This document shows positions 8,567 to 17,958 of a stretch of DNA of 64,000 bases, in pieces. The number at the start of each line of letters is the position of its first letter. The stretch's first letter is position 1. This DNA comes from Vibrio pelagius (GTDB lineage: Bacteria; Pseudomonadota; Gammaproteobacteria; Enterobacterales; Vibrionaceae). The translations under genes and the position numbers were made by a program. The notes under the pieces are model-generated. The model did no database searches. It saw only the letters and a program-made list of their open reading frames with translations, and was not told the origin of the DNA. The stretch lies in NCBI RefSeq assembly GCF_024347575.1, contig NZ_AP025504.1:930001-994000 (forward strand). Reading direction: 5' to 3'.

Positions 8567-9196
8567 ATGTCTCAAGAAATGATCAACACACTTAAGCAAT
8601 TCAAAGTTATCCCTGTTATTCAAATCAACAAGGTGGAACACGCGATTCCACTAGCAAAAGTGTTAGTAGAAAACGGCCTGCCAGTAGCAGAAGTGACGTT
8701 CCGTACCGAAGCGGCAGCGGATTCGATTCGTGCAATGCGTGATGCCTATCCAGAGATGTGTATCGGTGCTGGCACAGTATTAACCCCTGAGCAGATCGAT
8801 CTTGCGAAAGAGGCGGGCAGTGAGTTCATCGTAGCGCCAGGTTTGAATCCAAATACGGTTAAACGTTGCCAAGAGATCGGTATGCCAATCGTACCTGGCG
8901 TAAACAACCCAAGCCAAGTAGAGCAAGCGCTTGAACTTGGTCTTAACTTCTTGAAGTTCTTCCCAGCAGAGGCGTCTGGCGGCATCAACATGGTGAAATC
9001 TTTGCTAGCGCCTTACGTTGATGTGTCACTCATGCCTACAGGTGGTATCGGCAAGCACAACGTGAACGATTACTTAGCTGTTGATCGCGTGGTGTGCTGT
9101 GGTGGCACGTGGATGGTGTCTCCAAAGATGATCGAAAACGAGCAGTGGGACGAGATTGCCGTGCTGGTTCGTGAAGCGGTTGAGCTGGTTAAGTAG
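8567..9196 (+). CDS. eda: KDPG/KHG (2-keto-3-deoxy-6-phosphogluconate) aldolase
   Basis: 209-aa class I aldolase. The Schiff-base lysine is K130 in FLKFFPAEASGG, the general acid/base E42 is in VAEVTFRT, and R46 is the conserved phosphate or carboxylate contact. It splits KDPG into pyruvate and glyceraldehyde 3-phosphate. It is paired with the KDG kinase and completes the lower half of the cluster's route. It is probably a second, pathway-specific Eda copy, because vibrios normally carry another with the Entner-Doudoroff genes (family knowledge, not seen here). The ribosome site before the ATG is weak. Confidence 0.93.
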   Translation: MSQEMINTLKQFKVIPVIQINKVEHAIPLAKVLVENGLPVAEVTFRTEAAADSIRAMRDAYPEMCIGAGTVLTPEQIDLAKEAGSEFIVAPGLNPNTVKRCQEIGMPIVPGVNNPSQVEQALELGLNFLKFFPAEASGGINMVKSLLAPYVDVSLMPTGGIGKHNVNDYLAVDRVVCCGGTWMVSPKMIENEQWDEIAVLVREAVELVK

Positions 9197-9275
9197 CCAT
9201 TGTTTAAATAGCTACAAGCTAAAAGCAAATAGCTCATTTGTTTTGAATTGACGACAACTAGCAGCAGTGGCTGAT

Positions 9276-9317
9276 GGTTCTGTTTTGTGAATCGCCTCCG
9301 AGAAACCAAACAGAACC
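9276..9317 (+). repeat. Leader hairpin upstream of hexosaminidase gene
   Basis: GGTTCTGTTT (9276-9285) and AAACAGAACC (9308-9317) form an exact 10-bp inverted repeat with a 22-nt spacer. It ends 23 nt before the GH20 start codon and is a candidate mRNA leader structure or operator. No T-run follows. Confidence 0.5.
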
Positions 9318-9340
9318 GCTCTTATATAGGAAAATTAATA

Positions 9341-11791
9341 ATGAAAAAAACTATATTATCTCTATTGATTTCAGGTTCAGTAGTGTCCCCAATGGCGTTA
9401 GCAATGGCTCCGAATACCGATCTTAACTTAATGCCGTACCCTCAAACGGTTGAACTACAAGCAGGGCAAGTACAGGTCGACGGTAACTTCAAGGTTTACA
9501 TCAAAGGCTTTAATTCTGATCGTGTTGAGTACACGGCGAAACGCTTTGTCGATCGTTTGGTACGCCAAACCGGTATCCCGATTCTGAATTGGCAGGTTGA
9601 TAGCGCAGACGAAGCAAACCTGATCATTGATATTGACGCAGATCCAAAGTCTGAAATTCAGAACATCGACTCAGACGAGTCTTATAAGATTACCACTCAG
9701 GGCGAACAAATCACGCTGAGCGCCCCAAGTCCTTATGGCGCTATTCACGGTATAGAAACCCTTTTACAGCTCGTTGAAACAACAGCGACTGGCTACCACA
9801 TCCCTGCCGTTACAATTGTTGATGAACCTCGCTTCCGTTGGCGTGGTGTTTCCTACGATACCTCTCGTCACTTTATTGAATTTGATGTGTTGATTCGTCA
9901 GCTAGATGCGATGGCTTCTGCAAAAATGAACGTGTTCCATTGGCACTTCTGGGACGACCAAGGTATCCGAATTCAAACGGAAGCTTGGCCGCGCCTATGG
10001 TCAGAAACTACCGATGGTGATTACTACACCAAAGACCAAGTTCGTTATCTAGTCGAGTACGCTCGTAACCTTGGTATTCGTGTGATTCCAGAAGTCTCAC
10101 TGCCAGGGCACTCTTCTGCTGTGGCGCATGCCTACCCACACTTAATGTCGGGTGGCGAAGGTCAAAGTTATGACCAAGAGCGCGGCTGGGGTGTGTTTGA
10201 GCCATTGATGGACCCTCTAAACCCAGAACTTTATGAAATGCTGGGTGATGTGTTTGATGAAGTGACCGAGTTGTTCCCAGATGAGTACTTCCACATTGGT
10301 GGTGATGAGCCGAATTACTCTCAATGGATCAATAGCGAAAAGCATCAGAAGTTTATCCAAGAGAATGGTATTGATGGTGAGCGAGGTTTGCAGTCTTACC
10401 TCAACGTAAGAGTTGAGAAGATGCTGGAAGAGCGTGGCAAGAAGATGACGGGTTGGGATGAGATCTGGCATAAAGATCTGCCAACTTCTATCGTGATTCA
10501 AAGCTGGCAAGGTCACGACAGTATCGGTCGTGCTGCCAAAGAAGGTTATGCGGGCATTCTGTCTACTGGCTATTACCTAGACCAGCCTCAGCCTACGAGC
10601 TACCACTATCGCAATGACCCAATGCCAACCGGCATCACGGTTGATGATAAGCTTCACAGCGGTGAGAAATTCGTGACTTACCAGTGGCAAAAGCCTCGCT
10701 CTAAAGGCAGTCCACGTAAGGGAACGCTTACTATCATTGAAGCAAAAGACGGTACTTTCCGTGCGTTTAGCGATTACAACGGTAAGTCTCGTGAAGAGAT
10801 CTACATCCTTGATTATGTGCCGGGCAAAACTTTTGTCGGACACTTCGATAACTTCATGTCTTACACTGAGTTCAACCTGAATCTCAATCCAAATGGCTTC
10901 TCTGAGGGCAGTTATCAATTGATTGGTAACGTGCGCTGGCCAACCACAGGTGAAGTGATTGCGAGTAGCGATATTGAAGGTAGTGTCATCCCTGAGCCTA
11001 ATGGTGGTTACCCTGCTGAGCTTACTGACAAAGAAAAAGAGTTGATTCTGGGTGGCGAGATTACGATATGGCTTGAGAACAAAGACAGCCTCACGGTAGA
11101 AAACTACCTATGGCCTCGTAGTTACGCGATTGCAGAACGCTTCTGGTCGGATGCTGAACTGACCGATGAGCGTAGCATGTACAAACGCATGAAAGCGATG
11201 GACACATGGTCGGAAATCTCAGTGGGTCTGCGTCACCACGCGGATGCAGATATGTTGCTGAAGCGTATTGCCAGAGGCCAAGATATCGAAGATCTTCGTA
11301 TTCTTTCAAAGTACACCGAGCCAGCACAATACTATGCTCGTAACTGGGAGAAGTGGAACTCAACAGAGCCTAAAGGCACTTTGTACAGTCAATACGAGCG
11401 CCTAAATCGCTTTGTTGATGCGCTGCCAGTAGAAAGCTACGCGGTGTATGAGATGCAAGACTTGGTCAACGAAGTTGCGACAGGCAATCAACAGGCATTG
11501 GAGCAACTTACAGAGCATTATCAGCAAGCAAAATCGGCTGCACTTGCCGCTAAAACTATTTTTGCTGCTAATGTCTCTTCGGTAGAGACTGTGGTGGTGG
11601 CAGAGAAAACGGTCGAAATTGCCGATCTGGCACTCACCTTGATTGCGAAAGCGAAAGCGGGTGAGCAAGTTCGAGAAGCAGACGCAAATGCCTACCAAGC
11701 TATTCTATCTGATGCTGCGAAGATCTACGATGAAGCGATCATTGCGATTGTTCGTCCAACGGAGAGCTTGTTAAACCACTTAAATCAGTAA
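9341..11791 (+). CDS. GH20 beta-N-acetylhexosaminidase, exported
   Basis: 816-aa protein starting at the ATG at 9341 (AGGA upstream). It opens with a Sec signal peptide, MKKTILSLLISGSVVSPMALA, so it is periplasmic or outer-membrane associated. A GH20b-like domain (about 30-160) precedes the TIM barrel. The catalytic pair is D322-E323 in HIGGDEPN. The enzyme removes terminal GlcNAc from chito-oligosaccharides. A segment of about 110 residues (roughly 451-560) interrupts the barrel before GGEITIWLE, which is unusual for short GH20 enzymes. A helical C-terminal domain follows. In this cluster it would trim oxidised oligomers in the periplasm to release GlcNAc and N-acetylglucosaminate. It ends at a strong terminator. 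Confidence 0.93.
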   Translation: MKKTILSLLISGSVVSPMALAMAPNTDLNLMPYPQTVELQAGQVQVDGNFKVYIKGFNSDRVEYTAKRFVDRLVRQTGIPILNWQVDSADEANLIIDIDADPKSEIQNIDSDESYKITTQGEQITLSAPSPYGAIHGIETLLQLVETTATGYHIPAVTIVDEPRFRWRGVSYDTSRHFIEFDVLIRQLDAMASAKMNVFHWHFWDDQGIRIQTEAWPRLWSETTDGDYYTKDQVRYLVEYARNLGIRVIPEVSLPGHSSAVAHAYPHLMSGGEGQSYDQERGWGVFEPLMDPLNPELYEMLGDVFDEVTELFPDEYFHIGGDEPNYSQWINSEKHQKFIQENGIDGERGLQSYLNVRVEKMLEERGKKMTGWDEIWHKDLPTSIVIQSWQGHDSIGRAAKEGYAGILSTGYYLDQPQPTSYHYRNDPMPTGITVDDKLHSGEKFVTYQWQKPRSKGSPRKGTLTIIEAKDGTFRAFSDYNGKSREEIYILDYVPGKTFVGHFDNFMSYTEFNLNLNPNGFSEGSYQLIGNVRWPTTGEVIASSDIEGSVIPEPNGGYPAELTDKEKELILGGEITIWLENKDSLTVENYLWPRSYAIAERFWSDAELTDERSMYKRMKAMDTWSEISVGLRHHADADMLLKRIARGQDIEDLRILSKYTEPAQYYARNWEKWNSTEPKGTLYSQYERLNRFVDALPVESYAVYEMQDLVNEVATGNQQALEQLTEHYQQAKSAALAAKTIFAANVSSVETVVVAEKTVEIADLALTLIAKAKAGEQVREADANAYQAILSDAAKIYDEAIIAIVRPTESLLNHLNQ

Positions 11792-11817
11792 CTCTTCTCC
11801 AAGATATATACGAATTT

Positions 11818-11850
11818 AGCCGCCCAATGAGTCGTTGGGCGGCTTTTTTT
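11818..11850 (+). terminator. Strong rho-independent terminator after GH20 gene
   Basis: Ten-bp exact stem (AGCCGCCCAA / TTGGGCGGCT) with a 7-nt loop and a run of seven T. Confidence 0.93.
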
Positions 11851-12124
11851 GTCTGTGATACTCATACGATTGGAAGTCGCGTCCTTGCTCGTAAAATGAC
11901 CAAGTTACCCCCGAAACTATCGAGTAATAAACATCATACCTCAAATCTTTATAGTTTTTATTTAGAGGTCAAATTATTGCCTAAGGTGTTGTTTTTATTT
12001 GTAATTGTGACTTTTTCGAGAGCTGTTTGTATCCATTTTGTTAAAATAATCATTTGAACCCTAACTAGTTTTCTGTCATTTTATAATTAATTGAACGTTC
12101 AATAAAAAATAAAAGGACTCGAAA
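11851..12124 (+). promoter_or_regulatory. betI promoter region
   Basis: AT-rich, gene-free stretch between the GH20 terminator and betI. It must hold the promoter of the bet-cho operon. Its one clear element is the palindrome at 12090-12103. The short open frame starting near 11827 begins inside the terminator and looks non-coding. Confidence 0.6.
12090..12103. promoter_or_regulatory. Candidate BetI operator
   Basis: ATTGAACGTTCAAT is a perfect 14-bp palindrome 21 bp before the betI start codon. TetR-type repressors such as BetI usually bind palindromes at their own promoter, so this is the best BetI site. Choline is the known BetI ligand. Confidence 0.7.
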
Positions 12125-12727
12125 ATGCCCAAAGTAGGGATGCCAGATATCCGAAAACCACAGCTCGTACAAGCCACAATGACGGTGATTGATCGCGTTG
12201 GTTTGCATTCGGCCAGCATTGCGTTGATCAGCAAAGAAGCTGGAGTCTCTACTGGAATCATCAACCACTACTTTGGTGGTAAGCACGGGCTACTCGAAGA
12301 GACGATGCGTGAGATCTTGCGCCAACTATCGGTGACCATCACCAAGGCTCTAAGAGAATTACCGACTCATTCTCATCAACAAAGAATCAACGCCATTATC
12401 AATGGAAATTTTGAAGGCTACCAAGCAGAGAACAAGGTCGCGAAGACTTGGCTGGCATTTTGGTCCTACTCAATGCACGACGATCAGCTCAAACGGCTGC
12501 AACGCGTCAATGAAAAACGTCTAATTTCTCATTTGCTTATCGAACTAAAGGCATTGTTAGATCCGGAGCAAGCTGAGTTGGTGGCACATGGTATTGCATC
12601 TCTGATTGATGGCATTTGGCTACGTGGGACGCTTAACCCCGAAGGCATTGATGCAAACAAAGCACGCGCAATCATTAACGATTACCTCGACAAACAGTTG
12701 ACCTTCTACTCGCTGAATGTCGATTAG
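12125..12727 (+). CDS. betI: TetR-family choline-responsive repressor BetI
   Basis: 200-aa TetR protein. The N-terminus [29 protein letters not shown] and the [22 protein letters not shown] are characteristic of BetI. The C-terminal half carries the conserved [10 protein letters not shown] and [15 protein letters not shown]. It represses choline oxidation genes until choline or an osmotic signal relieves it. It is first in a six-gene operon with betB, betA and a choline ABC importer. The AAAAGGACTCGAAA before the ATG is a good ribosome site. In V. harveyi the corresponding operon is also quorum-sensing regulated (literature); no LuxR site was identified here. Confidence 0.96.
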   Translation: MPKVGMPDIRKPQLVQATMTVIDRVGLHSASIALISKEAGVSTGIINHYFGGKHGLLEETMREILRQLSVTITKALRELPTHSHQQRINAIINGNFEGYQAENKVAKTWLAFWSYSMHDDQLKRLQRVNEKRLISHLLIELKALLDPEQAELVAHGIASLIDGIWLRGTLNPEGIDANKARAIINDYLDKQLTFYSLNVD

Positions 12728-12794
12728 CACAGTTACATGCTTGTCATTTTAATTGGCCAATAGAGCCGAAATAGAAACTAAGTCAGATACTGAA

Positions 12795-14255
12795 ATGGAA
12801 ATGAACTCTTTATACATAGATGGAAAAACGGTTGCTGCTACGTCTGGGGAAACCTTCGTTAGCACTAACCCTGCCAATGGTGAACCTATTGCGATCATTG
12901 GCCAAGCATCTCAATCCGATCTCGATCGAGCGGTTGAATCGGCGCAGCGTGGTTTTGCGGTGTGGTCGGCAATGAGTGCTGTCGAGCGCAGTCGTATTTT
13001 GAACAAGGCAGTAGAAATACTTAGAACACGAAACGATGACCTTGCAAGGCTTGAGGTTGCTGATACGGGTAAGCCATTGCAAGAAGCGATTGAAGTAGAT
13101 GTGGCTTCTGGTGCAGACGTCATTGAGTACTACGCAGGTCTCGCGCCGACTCTGCAAGGTGAACAGCAACCTTTGAGTGAAAGCCAGTTTTTCTATACAC
13201 GTCGAGAGCCTCTGGGGGTTTGTGCTGGCATTGGCGCTTGGAACTACCCTATTCAGATAGCGATGTGGAAATCCGCACCGGCATTAGCTGCGGGTAATGC
13301 AATGGTGTTCAAGCCTTCAGAAGAAACGCCGCTTACTGCACTAAAATTGGCTGAAATTTTCACGGAAGCAGGTTTGCCTGATGGTGTGTTTAATGTTGTT
13401 CAGGGTGATTACCGTGTGGGACAAATGCTGACGGCACACCCTGATATTGCCAAAGTCTCTTTTACTGGTGAAACAGGCACGGGCAAAGCGGTCATGGCTG
13501 ATAGTGCAAAGACCCTTAAGTCGGTCACTATGGAACTTGGCGGTAAGTCGCCAATGATTATCTTTGATGACGCCAAGCTTGATGATGCGGTATCTGCAGC
13601 GATGGTGGCTAACTTCTACACCCAAGGTGAAGTGTGTACCAATGGTACGCGTGTTTATGTCCATGAAAACATCTATCAAGAGTTTGTCGACCAGCTAAAG
13701 GTGCGCACAGAAAAGCTCGTGATCGGTGATCCAATGGACATTGAAACACAAATCGGTGCACTTATTTCCAAGCAACACCTATCTAAGGTTCTTGAAGCGA
13801 TTGATATGGCTAAACAGTCAGGTGCAACGCTGCTGACAGGCGGTTATCAAGTCACTGAGAATGGCTTAGGCGATGGCAATTTTGTGGTGCCAACCGTGTT
13901 TGTGGATTGTGATGATGATATGCCTCACGTCCAGCAGGAGATCTTTGGGCCTGTGATGTCGGTACTTAAATTTACTGATGAAGATGATGTTATTCGCCGC
14001 GCAAACGACACCCATTATGGCTTAGCTGCGGGTGTCTTTACCCAAAACCTATCGCGAGCTCACCGCGTTATCCATCAAATGCAAGCCGGTATTTGCTGGG
14101 TAAACACTTGGGGCGATTCACCTGCCGAGATGCCTGTCGGTGGTTATAAGTTATCTGGGATTGGTCGCGAAAATGGGCCAGAAACCCTACTTCATTACAC
14201 CCAAACCAAGAGCATTCTTATTGAGCTAGGCGACTACGCCAGCCCTTATGCATAA
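12795..14255 (+). CDS. betB: Betaine aldehyde dehydrogenase
   Basis: NAD(P)+-dependent aldehyde dehydrogenase that makes glycine betaine from betaine aldehyde in the cytosol. The general base is about E247 (MELGGKSP) and the catalytic cysteine about C281 ([10 protein letters not shown]). The 486-aa length from the ATG at 12795 matches the family. An open frame begins at TTG 12753 but has no ribosome site and adds a non-conserved leader. The ATG two codons later (12801) is also possible. It is the second gene of the operon, 67 bp after betI. Confidence 0.95.
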   Translation: MEMNSLYIDGKTVAATSGETFVSTNPANGEPIAIIGQASQSDLDRAVESAQRGFAVWSAMSAVERSRILNKAVEILRTRNDDLARLEVADTGKPLQEAIEVDVASGADVIEYYAGLAPTLQGEQQPLSESQFFYTRREPLGVCAGIGAWNYPIQIAMWKSAPALAAGNAMVFKPSEETPLTALKLAEIFTEAGLPDGVFNVVQGDYRVGQMLTAHPDIAKVSFTGETGTGKAVMADSAKTLKSVTMELGGKSPMIIFDDAKLDDAVSAAMVANFYTQGEVCTNGTRVYVHENIYQEFVDQLKVRTEKLVIGDPMDIETQIGALISKQHLSKVLEAIDMAKQSGATLLTGGYQVTENGLGDGNFVVPTVFVDCDDDMPHVQQEIFGPVMSVLKFTDEDDVIRRANDTHYGLAAGVFTQNLSRAHRVIHQMQAGICWVNTWGDSPAEMPVGGYKLSGIGRENGPETLLHYTQTKSILIELGDYASPYA

Positions 14256-14282
14256 CGCTTAACCTCTCACGGAGAACAGAAC

Positions 14283-15995
14283 ATGGAACAACGCTACGAT
14301 TATATTATCGTCGGCGCGGGTTCGGCCGGCTGTGTGTTGGCCGATCGGCTCACTGAAAGCGGCCAACATAACGTTTTATTGCTAGAAGCGGGTGGTACGG
14401 ATAAGAGTATTTTTATCCAGATGCCGACAGCCCTTTCTTACCCGATGAATACAGAAAAGTACGCTTGGCAATTTGAAACTCAGCAAGAGTCTGGTCTTGA
14501 TGGCCGTCAGTTGCACTGTCCTCGTGGCAAAGTGCTCGGTGGTAGCTCATCAATCAACGGTATGGTTTACGTTCGCGGTCACGCTTGCGATTTTGACGAG
14601 TGGGAAGAGCAGGGCGCTGTGGGTTGGAATTACCAAGCGTGTCTCCCTTACTTTCGTCGTGCCGAGTCTTGGAATCAGGGCTGTGATGCTTATCGTGGCG
14701 GTGATGGACCTGTTGGAACTTGTAACGGTAACGACATGTCGCTCAACCCGCTGTATCAAGCGTTCATTGATGCGGGTAAGGATGCAGGTTACCCAGAAAC
14801 CAAAGATTACAACGGTTACCAGCAAGAAGGTTTTGGCGCAATGCATATGACGGTGGACAAAGGGGTTCGCGCCTCGACATCGAATGCCTACCTGCGTAGA
14901 GCGTTAAAACGTTCCAATCTCACTCTTATCAAAGGCGTGGTGGTTCGTAAGGTATTGCTAGAGCAAGAGTCTGACGAATGGAAAGCGATAGGTGTTGAGT
15001 TTGAAAAATCAGGCAAGATTCAAACGGCATCGGCTTCAAAAGAAGTGATCTCTTCGGCTGGGTCTATCGGCTCAGTTCAGTTACTTCAGTTATCCGGTAT
15101 TGGTCCTAAAGCCGTGCTTGAAAAGGCGGGCGTAGAGCTTAAGCATGAACTCAGTGGTGTGGGTGAAAACCTGCAAGATCACCTCGAAGTCTACTTTCAA
15201 TATCACTGTAATGAGCCCATTACGCTTAACAGTAAACTCGGTTTAGTCAGCAAAGGCATGATTGGTGCTGAGTGGATTTTGACTCGCAAAGGACTTGGTG
15301 CGACCAACCACTTCGAATCCTGCGCCTTTATCCGCTCTCGAAAAGGTCTTAAGTGGCCGAATATTCAATACCACTTTTTGCCAGCCGCGATGCGCTATGA
15401 CGGACAAGCTGCGTTTGATGGTCATGGCTTCCAAGTCCACGTTGGCCCGAATAAGCCTGAGAGTCGAGGGACAGTGGCGATTACATCGGCCGATCCGCAT
15501 GACAAACCTGAAATCATTTTTAACTACATCTCGACAGAGCAAGACCGTCAAGATTGGCGTGATTGTATCCGCTTAACGCGTGAAATCCTGTCTCAACCCG
15601 CGATGGACAAATTTCGTGGAGAAGAGATTCAGCCAGGAGCAGATATCACCTCCGACGAAGCGATCGATGAGTGGGTAAAACAGAATGTAGAAAGTGCGTA
15701 TCACCCTTCTTGTGGCTGCAAGATGGGTTCAGATGATGACCCAATGGCGGTTCTGGATGAAGAGTGTCGAGTACGCGGTGTTGCTAACCTACGTGTGGTC
15801 GATTCGTCGGTATTCCCAACCATTCCCAACGGTAACCTAAATGCACCCACCATCATGGTCGCCGAGCGTGCCTCTGATTTGATATTGGGTAAAACGCCAC
15901 TAGCGGCAGCCGATGTTCCCGTTTGGATAGCACCGCGATGGCAAGATACGCAGCGCGAAAACGAGCCGTTAAGAGCCTTAGCCAACGAAACCTAA
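14283..15995 (+). CDS. betA: Choline dehydrogenase
   Basis: 570-aa GMC flavoprotein oxidising choline to betaine aldehyde, membrane associated and linked to the respiratory chain. The N-terminal FAD motif is [16 protein letters not shown], followed by the GMC signature [18 protein letters not shown]. The catalytic His lies in [10 protein letters not shown] and the second signature in [25 protein letters not shown]. Length is normal. It lies 27 bp after betB with a CACGGAGAACA ribosome site. Confidence 0.97.
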   Translation: MEQRYDYIIVGAGSAGCVLADRLTESGQHNVLLLEAGGTDKSIFIQMPTALSYPMNTEKYAWQFETQQESGLDGRQLHCPRGKVLGGSSSINGMVYVRGHACDFDEWEEQGAVGWNYQACLPYFRRAESWNQGCDAYRGGDGPVGTCNGNDMSLNPLYQAFIDAGKDAGYPETKDYNGYQQEGFGAMHMTVDKGVRASTSNAYLRRALKRSNLTLIKGVVVRKVLLEQESDEWKAIGVEFEKSGKIQTASASKEVISSAGSIGSVQLLQLSGIGPKAVLEKAGVELKHELSGVGENLQDHLEVYFQYHCNEPITLNSKLGLVSKGMIGAEWILTRKGLGATNHFESCAFIRSRKGLKWPNIQYHFLPAAMRYDGQAAFDGHGFQVHVGPNKPESRGTVAITSADPHDKPEIIFNYISTEQDRQDWRDCIRLTREILSQPAMDKFRGEEIQPGADITSDEAIDEWVKQNVESAYHPSCGCKMGSDDDPMAVLDEECRVRGVANLRVVDSSVFPTIPNGNLNAPTIMVAERASDLILGKTPLAAADVPVWIAPRWQDTQRENEPLRALANET

Positions 15996-16094
15996 TTACA
16001 AATCTAGACTCAGTCGTCAATAAAGACTGAGCCATAAAAGTATGAGTCAGAAACCACATCGATGTGGTGAAAAGGAAGAATATAAGGAATCACT

Positions 16095-17060
16095 ATGACA
16101 ATTATCCAAACCTTGACCAAAAAGACAGTGGCCGCTAGTGCGGTGAGCTTATTTGCGTTTAACGCCTATGCAGCTGTAGAGCCTCAACAATGCGAACACG
16201 TGCGCTTTGCGGATGTTGGCTGGACCGACATTACCGCAACGACAGCGGTGACGACCGAGCTACTAAAAGGTCTGGGATATACAACCAAAACAGACCTGCT
16301 CTCTGTGCCGGTGACTTACTCATCAATGGCGAATGGTGACATCGATATTTTTCTTGGGAATTGGATGCCAACGATGGAGGGTGATATTGCCAAGTACCGT
16401 GAAGCGGGCACTGTTGAAACAGTTCGAGCTAACCTAGAAGGTGCAAAATATACGCTAGCTGTCCCTAAATATGTCTACGATGCCGGTGTGAAGAACTTTG
16501 CTGACCTTGCTAAGCACGCCGATAAGTTTAAAGACCGCATCTATGGTATTGAACCTGGCAACGACGGTAACCGCCTAATCCAATCGATGATCGATTCAGA
16601 TGCCTTCGGTTTGAAAGACTTCAGTTTAGTTGAATCAAGTGAAGCTGGCATGGTGTCACAAGTGTCTCGTGCTGCTCGTCGCAACCAATGGATCGTTTAC
16701 TTAGGTTGGGCACCGCACCCAATGAACAGTAATGTTGAGATGGAGTATTTAGACGGGGGTGATGACTATTTTGGCCCGAATTACGGGGGCGCCAATGTTT
16801 ACACTAACGTGCGTGCAAACTACCTGTCTGAGTGTTCAAACGTCGGTCAACTTCTTCAAAACCTAGAGTTCACTCTCGATATGGAGAATGAATTAATGGA
16901 AGCCATTCTTAATCAGAACGTTCAGCCAAGTAAAGCTGCTCAGCAGTGGTTAAACAGTAACCCAGAGCAGGTGGAAGCATGGCTCAAGAATGTAAAAACT
17001 CTTAAAGGCGACTCAGCGCAAGATGCGGTATCAGCGTATCTAAAGCAAGTAAAAGCGTAA
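16095..17060 (+). CDS. choX: Choline ABC transporter substrate-binding protein
   Basis: 321-aa periplasmic protein of the OpuAC/ProX family with a signal peptide ending near AFNAYA. The motif VRFADVGWTDITATTAV and the aromatic residues of GNWMPTMEGD and YLGWAPHPMN fit the cation-pi box that binds trimethylammonium groups. It is encoded right after betA, so choline is the expected ligand; glycine betaine is a possible second. In V. harveyi the same gene is called proX in betIBA-proXWV. Confidence 0.93.
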   Translation: MTIIQTLTKKTVAASAVSLFAFNAYAAVEPQQCEHVRFADVGWTDITATTAVTTELLKGLGYTTKTDLLSVPVTYSSMANGDIDIFLGNWMPTMEGDIAKYREAGTVETVRANLEGAKYTLAVPKYVYDAGVKNFADLAKHADKFKDRIYGIEPGNDGNRLIQSMIDSDAFGLKDFSLVESSEAGMVSQVSRAARRNQWIVYLGWAPHPMNSNVEMEYLDGGDDYFGPNYGGANVYTNVRANYLSECSNVGQLLQNLEFTLDMENELMEAILNQNVQPSKAAQQWLNSNPEQVEAWLKNVKTLKGDSAQDAVSAYLKQVKA

Positions 17061-17113
17061 CTAGAAGGAAATGGTGAGTTGTTTTCGCAGCTCACCACAG
17101 AAAAGGCAATATT

Positions 17114-17956
17114 GTGAATTTTATTACCGACAACAAAATCCCTGTGGGTCAATGGATGGAAGCGAGTGTCGATTGGCTAACGCTCAATGCGGCAGGACTG
17201 TTTGATGCTATCTCTATTTTTTTGGAGACGGTTATTCTGTTTCTTGTTGATGTATTTAAGTGGATGCCACCTGCTGTGCCGATTTTAATCACAGCGGCAA
17301 TCGCATGGTATTTACATCGTAAGATTTCACTGGTGGTGTTTGTCGTGGCGGCGCTACTGACCATCCTAAATCTTGGGTACTGGCAAGAAATGCTGGAAAC
17401 CTTTGTCCTTGTTTTTGCTGCGACAACGATTTCCGTATTAATTGGCGTTCCATTGGGCATCATGGCGGCACATCGTCCTTGGCTCTATACCGTGTTAAGA
17501 CCGATCCTCGATTTGATGCAAACTGTTCCAACGTTTGTTTATCTGATTCCAACCTTAGTGCTGTTTGGATTAGGGATTGTACCTGGGCTGATATCCACCA
17601 TCATCTTCGCCATTGCTGCACCGATTCGTTTGACCTATCTCGGAGTCACTAAGGTGCCAGAAGAGTTGATCGAAGCAGGCAAAGCATTCGGTGCCAGCCG
17701 CATGAAATTGTTGATGAAAGTTGAACTGCCAGCCGCTCTACCAAGCATCATGGCAGGCGTAACTCAGTGCATCATGTTGTCACTGTCGATGGTAGTAATC
17801 GCAGCGTTAGTCGGTGCAGATGGCCTAGGAAAACCGGTAGTTCGAGCGTTGAATACCGTAAACATTTCTCAAGGTTTTGAAGCGGGCTTAGCGATTGTTC
17901 TTGTGGCGATCATTCTTGACCGATTGTGTAAAACACCTAATCAGAAGGAGGCTTAA
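17114..17956 (+). CDS. choW: Choline ABC transporter permease
   Basis: 280-aa permease of the ProW/OpuAB type with about six or seven transmembrane segments and the EAA-like loop EELIEAGKAFGASRMKLLMKVELPAALPSI. The start is GTG at 17114, with AAAGGC upstream. A later ATG would drop the conserved N-terminal IPVGQWMEASVDWLT, so GTG is preferred. It forms the membrane channel of the importer with ChoX and ChoV. Confidence 0.93.
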   Translation: MNFITDNKIPVGQWMEASVDWLTLNAAGLFDAISIFLETVILFLVDVFKWMPPAVPILITAAIAWYLHRKISLVVFVVAALLTILNLGYWQEMLETFVLVFAATTISVLIGVPLGIMAAHRPWLYTVLRPILDLMQTVPTFVYLIPTLVLFGLGIVPGLISTIIFAIAAPIRLTYLGVTKVPEELIEAGKAFGASRMKLLMKVELPAALPSIMAGVTQCIMLSLSMVVIAALVGADGLGKPVVRALNTVNISQGFEAGLAIVLVAIILDRLCKTPNQKEA

Positions 17957-17958
17957 TC

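Noticed and set aside
10577..10918. 113-residue minus-strand frame inside the GH20 gene.
   Set aside because: No ribosome site or domain, and the GH20 protein on the other strand is unambiguous.
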